Below are positions 34,989 to 44,029 of a DNA stretch of 64,000 nucleotides, piece after piece; the stretch's first letter is position 1, and the number at the start of each line of letters is the position of its first letter. This stretch comes from Okeanomitos corallinicola TIOX110. GTDB taxonomy: Bacteria > Cyanobacteriota > Cyanobacteriia > Cyanobacteriales > Nostocaceae. Location: positions 1-64,000 of the forward strand of contig NZ_CP150887.1 of NCBI RefSeq assembly GCF_038050375.1. The letters are read 5' to 3'. The notes below the pieces were generated by a model that had not been told where the DNA came from, did not search any database, and saw only the letters and a program-made list of their open reading frames with translations. Position numbers and translations under genes: made by a program.

Positions 34989-35463
34989 TATTTGTCTGAT
35001 TGATACCAGCATATTCCTGGAAATACTTAACGTTCCCAACTATAATCAACATAGAGCATCAGTTCTCGAAGATTTTCAGACCTATGCTCAATCTGGCTGT
35101 ACTTTTTTGTTGCCTATGGCGACCATTCTCGAAACAGGCAACCATATTGCCCAAAACGGCGACGGCACAATGCGAAGGACAACAGCCCTACGTTTTGTTA
35201 AAGAAGTTAAAGAAGCATTTACAGGCGTAGCTCCCTGGCGAACTACTACATTTCCAAACACAACAGAAATAATGTTGTGGATTGATCAGTTTCCTGATCT
35301 GGCTGGTAAAAACAAAGCCCCTGAGAAACAAGAAGGAACAAGCTTCGGGGATCTCAGCATCATTGAAGAATTTAATAAATCGTGTAAACTTTTCCCCATG
35401 AGTGAAGTGTTTATTTGGTCGCTAGACAGGGATTTACAGAGCTATCATCAAAAGCCAAAATGA
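34981..35463 (+). CDS. PIN-like nuclease partner of the ATPase
   Basis: 160 residues. SSICLIDTSIFLEIL (first Asp), ILETGNHIA (Glu), GTSFGDLSIIEEF (Asp) and VFIWSLDRDLQSY (last acidic pair) follow the order of acidic residues in PIN-fold RNases. Start overlaps the ATPase stop, so the pair is translationally coupled, like sensor and effector genes in other ATPase-nuclease systems. Its 3' end overlaps the decayed toxin gene on the other strand by 16 bp. Confidence 0.75.
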   Translation: MSSICLIDTSIFLEILNVPNYNQHRASVLEDFQTYAQSGCTFLLPMATILETGNHIAQNGDGTMRRTTALRFVKEVKEAFTGVAPWRTTTFPNTTEIMLWIDQFPDLAGKNKAPEKQEGTSFGDLSIIEEFNKSCKLFPMSEVFIWSLDRDLQSYHQKPK

Positions 35464-35858
35464 CTATATGAGCCATCTGTGATATACTCAATCACTTCTT
35501 GTAGAACATCAGCTAGATGTAGCTTTTGGCAAGCAATTACGTTGTTAAAAAGATGTTTATGGTGGGGGAAACTAGGCAAGTTGGGAAAGTGTGGTGTACT
35601 GTCATAACGAAAAATCAGACTATTTTGCTCATCTTGAAAGTGATAGCGGTAATCAACATATTCAATCTGATTATTTACAACAACAAAGGCTTCACTGACT
35701 GCTAGTAAATATCTAATCGCAAAACGTATCCTAATGCGGAGATTAGCCCGCTCTGTCGTTAAAATTACCGTACTATACTCCTCAATGTATGCGTTAGAGC
35801 AATTAATTTAAAGTTGCTCAACTTCATCTAAATACCCTTGGATAATTTTACGCGACAT
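35448..35858 (-). pseudogene. TumE-like toxin with an in-frame stop codon
   Basis: Reading frame from ATG 35858: MSRKIIQGYLDEVEQL, then TAA at 35808-35810, then an open frame to TGA at 35448. The downstream part encodes about 119 residues including SLIFRYDSTPHFPNLP and FPHHKHLFNN, features of DUF6516/TumE toxins. No start codon exists after the stop until far inside the domain. The gene overlaps its antitoxin by 11 nt. Likely inactivated by a nonsense mutation. Confidence 0.65.
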
Positions 35859-36045
35859 TTTTGAGTTTGCTGGTTATTTCTTGGTGTAACGCTAGATAAT
35901 GCTGATAATTTCCTGCCCATTCGACAAACTCTTCATCATCAGAAGTTTCTCCTTGGCTATATTTGGCAAAAAAATCTTCTGAACTCATTTGGTACTTGAT
36001 TTCATAAACATTTAACTGTTTGGTAAGGGCTAGTAACTGAATCAA
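35848..36045 (-). CDS. Antitoxin partner of the decayed TumE-like toxin
   Basis: 65 residues from a TTG at 36045 with AGGT 7 nt upstream; ATG 35988 would give a 46-residue form. Sequence ALTKQLNVYEIKYQMSSEDF then WAGNYQHYLALHQEI fits the small helical antitoxins that precede TumE-like genes in cyanobacteria. It may now be an orphan antitoxin. Confidence 0.6.
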   Translation of the reverse strand: MIQLLALTKQLNVYEIKYQMSSEDFFAKYSQGETSDDEEFVEWAGNYQHYLALHQEITSKLKNVA

Positions 36046-36268
36046 AAAATCTACCTAAAGCTACTCATATCTGATTATAGAATTACCTACAATCAAGATG
36101 TGAGTAAATTTAACTCTCCATCTTGAACGACACTAAAACTATCAGAATTAGTACATACATCTTCGAGGTTATTATTAATTAATTTATACATTAAACAAGT
36201 ACAAGCGATTTGTGATATGCTCATTTTTGGATCTGTAAAATATCTAAAAGAGCGGAGGTACAAAATAA

Positions 36269-36470
36269 TTGTTACTAGGATTTAAAACTGAGTTAAAGTT
36301 AAATCAAAATCAAATTTCCAACATAGTAAAACACTGTGGAGTAGCCCGTCATGCTTGGAATTGGGGATTATCTTTAACTAAACAAATTCTAGAGCATAAC
36401 CAAAAACAACCAGAGTCAAAAATTAAATTTCCCACAGCAATTGATTTACATAAATGGTTAGTAGCTTTAG
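36269..36470 (+). pseudogene. TnpB N-terminal remnant (IS200/IS605 type)
   Basis: The first 67 codons read LLGFKTELKLNQNQISNIVKH (motif region) and HAWNWGLSLTKQIL, the usual start of cyanobacterial TnpB, an RNA-guided nuclease. A GGAGGT precedes the TTG. The gene stops abruptly at the ISAs1 left end, and the rest is missing from the window. Confidence 0.8.
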
Positions 36471-37845
36471 CAGGGTTAGCGCATCTCAAACCCTATTGAC
36501 AAGGGGATTTATTAGATATGTGGGAGGATGTTCAAGTGACACAACTCAAGGTAGGTTAAAAGATAACCCATCTAGCCATTGTATCTAAGTAATGTCAATA
36601 GGATTTAAGAAGAAGTGCAAAACCAGAAAATCTGTTACACCCAGTGTAGACAGTAAAGAGATTACCAGCAACTTTCTGCAACACTTTACAGGAATAAAAG
36701 ACCCTAGAGTGGAAAGGACTCGATGGCATTTACTCACGGATATTATCACTATTTCCTTGTTGGCAGTCATAGCGGGCGCAGAAGGCTGGGAAGATATTGA
36801 AGAGTATGGACTAAGTAAAAAAGAGTGGTTAGAAACATTTTTAGAACTACCAGAAGGAATACCCAGTCCAGATACATTCAGAAGAGTATTTGAGAAAATA
36901 AACCCCAAAGAATTTGAGCAATGTTTTCGCAATTGGGTGCAATCATTAGTGGAGAAATTGGGTGTAGAAGTAGTTGCTATAGATGGTAAAACTCATCGAG
37001 GCTCATATGACCGAGAATCGAAACTGAAAGCCTTGCATACAGTGAGTGCCTGGGCTTGCGAAAATAGGTTGATTTTAGGGCAAACAAAGGTCAATTGTAA
37101 ATCGAATGAAATCACCGCAATTCCAGCACTGTTAGAAACTCTGGACTTATCTGGCTGCATTATTACTATTGATGCGATGGGTACACAGAAATCAATTGCC
37201 GAACAAATCATAGCTGGAAATGCTGATTATATTTTAAGCTTGAAAGATAATCATCCCACCCTACATCAACAAGTAAAAAATTGGTTTGAAACAGCACAAT
37301 CATTAGACTTTAAAGGTGTTGATGTCAGTATTAGTCAACGAGTCGAAAAAGGACATCATCGCATTGAAAATCGCACAGTTTATACTGTTCCAATTTTAGA
37401 ATTACCAGCTCTTTATGAACAAAACCAATGGGCAGGATTAACAACAGTAGTCATGGTAGTTCGTAAGATTCAGCATTGGAATAAAACTACCCATGAGGTG
37501 CAATTTTATATCACTAGTCTTGATAGTGATGCTAACAAAATTGGTAGTGCAATTCGACAGCATTGGGGGATTGAAAACTCTGTTCATTGGACATTAGATG
37601 TCACTTTCCATGAAGATGAATCTCGAATTCGTTCTATGCACAGTCCACAAAACTTTGCTTTATTACGTCGCATTGCCCTCAATGCCTTAGACCGAGAACC
37701 AACTTTTCGTCGTAGTATTCGACAAAAATCAAGACGAGCTGCGATGAATGATCAATACATGGTTTCTGTGTTAGCCGCATCCATAGCAAACTATTCTCCT
37801 TGAGTAGAATCCTCTTGTCAATAGGTTTTGAGATGCGCTAACCCT
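36471..37845. mobile_element. ISAs1-family insertion sequence
   Basis: 1375 bp with terminal repeats CAGGGTTAGCGCATCTCAAA on both sides, followed by CCTATTGACAAG. No target duplication: left flank GTAGCTTTAG, right flank ATCAGGTAAG. Left flank is tnpB, right flank an unrelated gene fragment, so sequence was lost or exchanged around it. Confidence 0.85.
36592..37803 (+). CDS. ISAs1-family transposase
   Basis: 403 residues. DDE enzyme: VVAIDGKTHRGSYD (Asp), CIITIDAMGTQKSIAEQI (Asp) and RQHWGIENSVHWTLDVTFHE (Glu) are hallmarks of this family; the N-terminal DDE_Tnp_1-associated domain includes ITISLLAVIAGAEGWEDIEE. Frame intact, ATG 36592. Confidence 0.95.
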   Translation: MSIGFKKKCKTRKSVTPSVDSKEITSNFLQHFTGIKDPRVERTRWHLLTDIITISLLAVIAGAEGWEDIEEYGLSKKEWLETFLELPEGIPSPDTFRRVFEKINPKEFEQCFRNWVQSLVEKLGVEVVAIDGKTHRGSYDRESKLKALHTVSAWACENRLILGQTKVNCKSNEITAIPALLETLDLSGCIITIDAMGTQKSIAEQIIAGNADYILSLKDNHPTLHQQVKNWFETAQSLDFKGVDVSISQRVEKGHHRIENRTVYTVPILELPALYEQNQWAGLTTVVMVVRKIQHWNKTTHEVQFYITSLDSDANKIGSAIRQHWGIENSVHWTLDVTFHEDESRIRSMHSPQNFALLRRIALNALDREPTFRRSIRQKSRRAAMNDQYMVSVLAASIANYSP

Positions 37846-38214
37846 GATCAGGTAAGACAAGGTTATCAACCCACTGAAGCTGAACTATTTGAGTTTTTTC
37901 CTCCTGCGGATCAGGATAAGGCATTTATGGCTGATATTGCTAATAAAATTCAAGTAACTCAAGGTGAAATTGACCCTATTACTGGACAATTATTTACTGG
38001 TGAACGGTTGATTGAACGAGTAGCACAAAAGCATTTTGGTGGTGATAATAGCAAAGTTGATGCAAATAGTTCCGATGCTTTTGGTCGTCTTAGTCTTCAA
38101 GATTATGGCAGAACTGTTTTAGCTTTGTATAGCAATAATAACAGCGATAATGGAACTTTGACTTGTATTCCTAGTTTAACTTCTAGATACATGAATGACA
38201 ATCATGACAATTAA
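37846..38214 (+). pseudogene. 3' fragment of a hypothetical gene cut by ISAs1
   Basis: The frame enters from the IS end and encodes about 122 residues (QGYQPTEAELFEFFPPADQD, FTGERLIERVAQKHFGGD). Family not recognised. Its 5' part is missing; a TTG inside the IS (37828) could start a short chimaeric protein. Confidence 0.7.
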
Positions 38215-38350
38215 AGTATTGGTAATTAGATCAACACAAATACTCTGGATTTTATTTATTTCTCTCATCAATCAACACTTTTGGAATGGTTTTTATGAGT
38301 TTATAACAAACCTTTCTATCTATATTTATAAACTGATTACTGATGGCTGA
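38204..38350 (+). CDS. Small hydrophobic protein (tentative)
   Basis: 48 residues, MTIKVLVIRSTQILWILFIS then LINQHFWNGFYEF. One membrane segment. Overlaps the preceding stop by 11 nt and lies 38 bp before the next gene, consistent with an operon, but could be chance. Confidence 0.35.
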   Translation: MTIKVLVIRSTQILWILFISLINQHFWNGFYEFITNLSIYIYKLITDG

Positions 38351-38388
38351 ATACTTACGATAATTTTGCACTGAGTGAGGTAGTTTTT

Positions 38389-39117
38389 ATGACTAATTTA
38401 TCTAGCAAATCTATATCTTCAGAACCAAATATAAAGCAAATACCTGATAATAATTTGCATTCAGAAAAGAGATTTGAGCAAGCAATAGCAGAAAAAGAAG
38501 ATGTTTCTTTATCAGCTTCTTTTACTCAGTCTACACCACTGAAAACAACAGCATATCAATTACCAGAACCTCCTATGAGAATACGTTATGGAGTGCATTG
38601 GTTTCGCATTGGTTTTAGTATCTTTTTGCTGCTTTCTATGATTTTGAGCTTAGTTGGGTGTAGTTTGAATGCTGCAACTGTGAATTGGAAAAAAGCTGCT
38701 GATGTTGTTTCTACTTCTGTTTTAGAACAAGTGATTAGAGATAATACAGAATTAAATACCAAAGCTGCTGTTGAAAATATACTGGTTTGGGATGTTTCAG
38801 TAAAAGATGGGAATTTCAGACTTTTTAATTTTAATACTCCAGAAGTTTGTGGTGCTTTGGGTTGTCTGTATGCTGGTTATTGGTTTAAACAAAATCAACC
38901 AATTACACAGGTATTTTTGAGTTATCTAAATCCAAGTTTACCACCAGGAAAGCAATTATTAGCCGTAGGAGAAACCAGGAATCAATCTTTACCTTGTATT
39001 AAGGTATTACAAACAGAAAAACAGCAGTTACGGCAATTAAATTACTGTTTTAATGGTAATCGTTATCAAGTTGCAGATAGTCAACTTTTAGCTACTATAA
39101 ATAATTCACCCAAATAA
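38389..39117 (+). CDS. Membrane-anchored hypothetical protein
   Basis: 242 residues. About 70 cytoplasmic residues, one hydrophobic segment (GFSIFLLLSMILSLVGCSL, about 83-101) and an outer domain with paired Cys (PEVCGALGCLYAGYW; LPCIKVLQ; LNYCFNG). The VGC could be a lipobox after an unusually long N-terminus. Layout resembles 26119-26910, so both may belong to an envelope-located conjugation or maintenance group. Confidence 0.65.
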   Translation: MTNLSSKSISSEPNIKQIPDNNLHSEKRFEQAIAEKEDVSLSASFTQSTPLKTTAYQLPEPPMRIRYGVHWFRIGFSIFLLLSMILSLVGCSLNAATVNWKKAADVVSTSVLEQVIRDNTELNTKAAVENILVWDVSVKDGNFRLFNFNTPEVCGALGCLYAGYWFKQNQPITQVFLSYLNPSLPPGKQLLAVGETRNQSLPCIKVLQTEKQQLRQLNYCFNGNRYQVADSQLLATINNSPK

Positions 39118-39200
39118 CAGTTTTATTATTCAATAAACCACATCCATTACTTTAGCTAGTAGTATCATTAAACTACATTTTTGGACGGTCTTGAGGGAAT

Positions 39201-39509
39201 TTATAAGGAATAATTTTCTTCAATACAGATTTGCTGAAGTTCCTTAATATCATCAGCTAACATCTTTGTTTGTTGAGCTTGTCCTAGATTGTCTTGGTTA
39301 TAATTTAGAGAAACCTGAGATTGGTTTAAAAACTTTTGAGTTTTTGAAAGTGAATCAAATTTTAGTACCTGTTGAATTTGTTCAGCAGTCATGATACCAT
39401 TTCGATAAGCTTCTATTGCTAAAGTTTCTAGGATTTTTTGGGGTAAGTCTTGCCAGTTCTGTTGTAGTTGGTTGCCAATATCTTCAGGAATCTCGATAGT
39501 GATTTGCAT
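39201..39509 (-). CDS. UPF0175-like antitoxin, without toxin gene
   Basis: 102 residues. MQITIEIPEDIGNQLQQNWQ, ETLAIEAYRNGIMTAEQIQQ and LKFDSLSKTQKFLNQ match small UPF0175 proteins that pair with DUF3368 PIN toxins. No such toxin lies next to it, so it is an orphan or acts elsewhere. Confidence 0.7.
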   Translation of the reverse strand: MQITIEIPEDIGNQLQQNWQDLPQKILETLAIEAYRNGIMTAEQIQQVLKFDSLSKTQKFLNQSQVSLNYNQDNLGQAQQTKMLADDIKELQQICIEENYSL

Positions 39510-39690
39510 AATTATATTTTTTCCCTCTCATCAGGATTAAACAGATATATCAGTTAGGACATTGTATTTGAATTCAAAGAGAACAGGGTACAGATAATAA
39601 ATAGAAAAATGTCCTAACAATTTTATCTATTGCTATACTACTATAATTCCCAACGTAAATTCAAGCAAGGAAATAACACTATTTACTAAA

Positions 39691-39792
39691 TATAGCATTT
39701 TCTAGTCTAATTAAGTACAAAATTATCTGCGTTTATCTGCGTCCATCTGTGTTTAATTATTACGGCTTCTCACTTGAATGGGAATTGCTATA
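39691..39792 (-). repeat. MITE-like element, copy B
   Basis: 102 bp, reverse-oriented relative to copy A: TATAGCATTTTCTAGTCTAA to TGGGAATTGCTATA, with TTATCTGCGTTTATCTGCGT inside. Lies downstream of the acidic-tailed 39921-41006 gene. Confidence 0.75.
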
Positions 39793-39920
39793 TTTTGTCT
39801 ATTTACCTCAAAATGACTGTAAAGAAAAATAAGGTCTGGCTTTTCTAGTCAGAGAAATCTACCATAGTTTTTGACTACAGTAGATTTTCTATTCAAAACA
39901 GATGATTCAATAGCATTAAA

Positions 39921-41006
39921 CTACTCATCATCATCTTCAAAAACGAGATCATCATCGTCCAACTCGTTTTCTAAATCATCATCGTCATCCAGGAAATCAT
40001 CATCCTCCTCAACCACTTGAATTTTCCGGGGTGGTTTAGTTGCAGTTTTAGATTTACGGACAGTTTGAGTTTTGCTTTTATTCTTGTTTGGTGGTAGCAC
40101 TTCCACCTCAACAGAAGTTGATTCTCCTGGTAAAGCAGGTAGAGATTGTGGTTCATTAAAACCTGCAATCGCATCATGTTGTTGCCAAACTAAACTTTTA
40201 GCTGCGGGTTTACCTAAATACAGTTGGGGGAAATTATCAACTGTAGGTTTAGTATAAGCTACTGTTTTACAGCAATTATGTTTATTCTTACCTTCACCTT
40301 CTTTAAGTGCTTTAAACTCAACTTCCAGTACACCTAAACTGCGCCATTTATCGCTTTTACCGCTAAATTGCACTTGGAAATAATCAGCAAAGGTTTTCTC
40401 TAATGAACGATAAAACTCCTCACGCACTGATTTAAAACTCCAGAGAGCTACATTCTTGAATCGGACTACAACAGGAGTAGTATGTAATGGTTTGTTTTTG
40501 TCATTCAGAAACATAATTGCGTGTTCTGAACAGACATCCATTGTTCTTTTATCCAGACTATTTCTGTAGTCATCATAAAGACCAACCAACGAACCACCCA
40601 CATCTTCCACGTCTGATTTATAGCGGATATATTCTGGTGCAAAACCTAAAACCAGTAACCGACCTTCAGTAATTAATAATCCGGTAACATCTTCAGTTAA
40701 AGTAACAGTAGTTAAGTCATCTTCTGTTGGCATTTCTATCCAACCAGCTTTTTCTAATTGGTCTTCTGGAATCAAAAGTCCAGCAGGTTTATCGTTAACA
40801 ACAATGCCATAGGGAAGAAGTGGTTTACGAACTTGGTTATAATTATCATCAAATAGTTCTGGGTCTATTTCAAATTCTTCTCCTTCAAAGTCATAAGCAT
40901 CCGTGTCATTTGGTTTGGCTTTTGAAGTTTTAGGTTGAGAAGCAGTGGTTTTGGTGCTAGATTGATTAGGGCGATGAGAGTTGTTTGTAGCTCTTGATTT
41001 AACCAT
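39921..41006 (-). CDS. Plasmid-borne protein with acidic tail (DUF5895-like)
   Basis: 361 residues from ATG 41006 (frame extends to 41036). Lys/Ser/Thr-rich N-terminus, a domain at about 55-275 (LLPYGIVVNDKPAGLLIPED, VTLTEDVTGLLITEGRLLVL, GGSLVGLYDDYR) and an acidic tail (DDDDDLENELDDDDLVFEDD). By recall this resembles DUF5895 proteins of cyanobacterial plasmids. Conservation with two other acidic-tailed proteins here suggests a plasmid-maintenance or nucleoprotein role. Confidence 0.65.
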   Translation of the reverse strand: MVKSRATNNSHRPNQSSTKTTASQPKTSKAKPNDTDAYDFEGEEFEIDPELFDDNYNQVRKPLLPYGIVVNDKPAGLLIPEDQLEKAGWIEMPTEDDLTTVTLTEDVTGLLITEGRLLVLGFAPEYIRYKSDVEDVGGSLVGLYDDYRNSLDKRTMDVCSEHAIMFLNDKNKPLHTTPVVVRFKNVALWSFKSVREEFYRSLEKTFADYFQVQFSGKSDKWRSLGVLEVEFKALKEGEGKNKHNCCKTVAYTKPTVDNFPQLYLGKPAAKSLVWQQHDAIAGFNEPQSLPALPGESTSVEVEVLPPNKNKSKTQTVRKSKTATKPPRKIQVVEEDDDFLDDDDDLENELDDDDLVFEDDDE

Positions 41007-41298
41007 TGAACTGTATAATATGATTGTCCAAAGCATGAGGCGTTAGCCTCAAAATTTGGTTATTAATTATCATTATTTGCGAACTTGTAATTTCGAGTTT
41101 GAGATTGTTGCAACGGCAAGGTGATGGTTAAAAATAACAACGACAAGGTTATGCTTAAAATCATAGATTATGATGGATTTATTTTAAACATATAATATTT
41201 CTTACAACCTCACTATTTAATGTTAAAATATTAAGTAGAACCAACAAATTAAAGTAGAGAAACTGAGATTGCAATAACTATTCTTAGTATAGCGGTTT

Positions 41299-42252
41299 AT
41301 GAACAAAAATGAAATTACTGCGAATTACGATGAATCCTGGAAAGAAGCATTAAACAACTATTTTGATAGTTTTCTATCATTCTTCTTTCCTTCTATTTAT
41401 GAAGCAATTGATTGGACACAAAAACCTGAATCACTTGATAAAGAACTGCAAGAAATTACTGGGTTATCAGAAACAGAAACAAGAATTGCAGATAAACTTT
41501 ACAAAGTGTGGCTATTGGACAAACAACAGATATGGATTTTAATTCATATTGAAGTCCAAAGTCATTATGACGCGAATTTTGCACAACGGATGTACATTTA
41601 TAATTACCGTGCCTTTGATCTTTACCATCAATTTGTCGTGGGTTTAGCAATTTTAGGAGACACAAGTTCCACTTGGCGACCAAACAGTTATCATCAAGCT
41701 ATGTTGGATTGCGAATTAAGTTTGAAGTTCCCCATTGCCAAACTCCTAGACTATGAATCACGGTGGACTGAATTAGAAGCCAGCAATAATCCCTTTGCTA
41801 TCATAGTAATGGCACATTTAAAAACCAAAGCAACCACTGGTAATTTATCAGAACGGGAACAATGGAAATGGACATTAATTCGCGGACTTTATGAGCGGGG
41901 TTTAACAAGAGAACAAATTGTTAAACTATTCAAAATCATTGATAAAATGATGACATTACCCAAAGAATTGCAACGAGGATTAGTAACTAAAATCAAACAT
42001 TTAGAGGAGGAAAAGAAAATGCCATTCATTAGTCCCACAGAAGAACTAGCAATGGAACGGGGTGAATTAAAAGGAGAACAACAACTAATTCTCCGACAAC
42101 TAAATCGGCGATTTGGCGAAATTGAATCATCATTAATTGATACAATTCGCACCCTAACAATTGACCAATTAGAATCACTAGGTGAAGCACTCCTGGATTT
42201 CTCCACTGTCACTGATTTAGAACAATGGTTACAAAATAAACCAGAGTCTTAG
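41299..42252 (+). CDS. Rpn/PD-(D/E)XK-type protein with DUF4351 tail
   Basis: 317 residues. N-terminal PD-(D/E)XK-like domain of the Rpn recombination-promoting nuclease group (ADKLYKVWLLDKQQIWILIH then IEVQSHYD, giving D-E-x-Q) followed by helices, and a C-terminal DUF4351-like helical hairpin (QQLILRQLNRRFGEIESSL, LESLGEALLDFSTVTDLEQW). Common in cyanobacteria in many copies. An ACCCCAC/GTGGGGT hairpin follows (42264-42292). Confidence 0.8.
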   Translation: MNKNEITANYDESWKEALNNYFDSFLSFFFPSIYEAIDWTQKPESLDKELQEITGLSETETRIADKLYKVWLLDKQQIWILIHIEVQSHYDANFAQRMYIYNYRAFDLYHQFVVGLAILGDTSSTWRPNSYHQAMLDCELSLKFPIAKLLDYESRWTELEASNNPFAIIVMAHLKTKATTGNLSEREQWKWTLIRGLYERGLTREQIVKLFKIIDKMMTLPKELQRGLVTKIKHLEEEKKMPFISPTEELAMERGELKGEQQLILRQLNRRFGEIESSLIDTIRTLTIDQLESLGEALLDFSTVTDLEQWLQNKPES

Positions 42253-42333
42253 ATTAAGTAAAAACCCCACTTTTCATGAACTACTGTGGGGTAATATTAA
42301 TTCTCAGTAGGGACGGGGGATGCCTAATGTAAA

Positions 42334-42571
42334 ATGAGAGGAATTCTAGAATCAGTGGAATCACCTCTGGACAAGTATTTCAAGCAATATGGCGAAATTT
42401 TTCTTGAATCGTTGCTATGCCCCGGATTAGTAACTAAAATCAAACATTGGGAGGAGGAAAAGAAAATGCCATTCATTAGTCCCACAGAAGAACTTGCAAT
42501 GGAACGGGGTGAACAAAAAGGAATACAACAGGGAATACAACAGGGAATACAACGAGAACAACAACTCATTA
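42334..42571 (+). pseudogene. Truncated second Rpn-like gene copy
   Basis: 42427-42530 repeats the DNA of 41968-42080 almost exactly (GLVTKIKHWEEEKKMPFISP versus GLVTKIKHLEEEKKMPFISP), then an added GIQQ tandem repeat, then the IS630 left end. The N-terminal domain is missing. A remnant left between the intact copy and IS630. Confidence 0.75.
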
Positions 42572-43587
42572 CAGCACTTCCGGCTGTAATGAGGTACACT
42601 AGATTAAAATACAAATGCTTTTAAATGAAATCATACTCTGTGGATCTTCGAGAAAAAATAGTTGCTGCGCATATTCAAAAAAACATATCAATCAGGAAAG
42701 TAGCTAATATATTTTCTGTGTCAAAAAGTTTAGTACAAAAGCTGGTAAAACAACAAAAAATTGATGGAGATTTACAACCCAAGAAGCGAGGAAAACCACA
42801 ATTTAGTCATCTGACAAATGCGGACATAGATTTAAGAGAATTGGTTGAAGCAAATTCGGATGCAACATTGATAGAATTGTGTGAATTATTTGCAGATAAA
42901 ACTGGTAATTGGGTAGGTCGAAGTGCAATGTGTTCTGCATTACAGAAATTAGGATTAAATCGTAAAAAAAAAACAACGCGGAGTACCCAAGCAGGAACAG
43001 AAAGAGTTCTGAATTTAAGATTAGATTATTGGGATCAGGTCAAAAATATAGAGCCAGAAAATTTAGTATTTCTGGACGAAACTGGTATCCTACTTGGCTT
43101 AACGAGGACTCATGCCCGCTCACAACTAGGAGCAAGAGCTTACTCTGTCAAACCCTTTTATCGAGGCTCAAAGGTTACAGTAATTGGAGCTATTAGTATT
43201 AAAAAAGTAGTTGCATTAATGACAATGAATGATTCAATGGATGGCAACGCTTTTGAAGTATTTGTTGAAAAGTTTTTAGTGCCACAGTTATGGTCGGGAG
43301 CAGTAGTAGTAATGGATAATTTATCCGCACATAAACGAGATTCAATTGTGTCAATGATTGAAGCTGTTGGTGCTTCAGTTCTTTGTTTATCCTCATACTC
43401 TCCTGATTTTAATCCAATTGAATTATGGTGGTCACAACTCAAATCTTTCTTACGTAGCTTTACTCCAACCACAACAGAAATGGTTGATAAGCTAATCTCA
43501 GTTGCACTCGACTTAATAAATCCTCAACATTTAAGAAACTGGTTTGCTAGTTGCTGCTACTGTACCTCATAACAGCCGGAAGTGCTG
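42572..43587. mobile_element. IS630-family insertion sequence
   Basis: 1016 bp. Ends CAGCACTTCCGGCTGT then A or T and ATGAGGTACA, about 27 bp with one mismatch, flanked by TA on both sides as expected for IS630/Tc1. It separates an Rpn remnant from the VirD4 gene. Confidence 0.9.
42625..43572 (+). CDS. IS630-family transposase
   Basis: 315 residues in one frame. N-terminal helix-turn-helix (SIRKVANIFSVSKSLVQKLV), then DDE residues VFLDETGI, VVMDNLSAHK and SPDFNPIELWWSQLK. Intact. Confidence 0.95.
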   Translation: MKSYSVDLREKIVAAHIQKNISIRKVANIFSVSKSLVQKLVKQQKIDGDLQPKKRGKPQFSHLTNADIDLRELVEANSDATLIELCELFADKTGNWVGRSAMCSALQKLGLNRKKKTTRSTQAGTERVLNLRLDYWDQVKNIEPENLVFLDETGILLGLTRTHARSQLGARAYSVKPFYRGSKVTVIGAISIKKVVALMTMNDSMDGNAFEVFVEKFLVPQLWSGAVVVMDNLSAHKRDSIVSMIEAVGASVLCLSSYSPDFNPIELWWSQLKSFLRSFTPTTTEMVDKLISVALDLINPQHLRNWFASCCYCTS

Positions 43588-44029
43588 TATTGACTTCAGT
43601 AAATTCCTGCAACAATACAACAACCCCCAAGGCTGGACAATGATAGGTGGACTACTGGTAGTCCTAATTCTCCTACAAATCAGTGGTACTGGTAAAGGCA
43701 AAATCACCACTGGTAAAGTCTGCGGTATCAGTGAAAAACTAGCAGCCACTAACCTCGCACTCAAGCAAATCAAAGAACACAAGCACAATAAAGTTACTCT
43801 CTGGTCTGGTACACCCCGTTACTGGGCAAAAGGTAAGTGGCGGGGTTTAATGGCTAACCTCCAAACTCTGCTAGGTGCAGCACCTACAGTTTGGTTTCCT
43901 CATGCTGAACGGGGAACACTGGTAATAGGTGCGCCGGGTTCTGGGAAAACTTACTCAACCATTGACCGGATGCTAGAAAGTGCCATGCAGCAAGGGTTTC
44001 CAATTATACTTTACGACAAAAAAGGCGAC
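43544..44029 (+). CDS. virD4: VirD4-type coupling protein, exon 1 (N-terminus altered by IS630)
   Basis: Native coding sequence begins at or after 43588 (IDFSKFLQQYNNPQGW), next a membrane helix (MIGGLLVVLILLQISG) and Walker A RGTLVIGAPGSGKTYSTIDR. Upstream, the frame runs into IS630; a TTG at 43544 would give a chimaeric N-terminus. The exon ends with YDKKGD at 44029, where the group II intron starts. VirD4/TraD proteins bring relaxase-bound DNA to the conjugation channel. Confidence 0.8.

Noticed and set aside
36093-36224. 43-codon minus-strand ORF (MSISQIACTCLMYKLINNNL)
   Set aside because: No ribosome-binding site, no coupling to neighbours; chance ORF more likely.
39971-40177. Short Leu/Lys-rich ORF inside the 39921-41006 gene
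   Set aside because: Frame shadow over the acidic-tail repeats.
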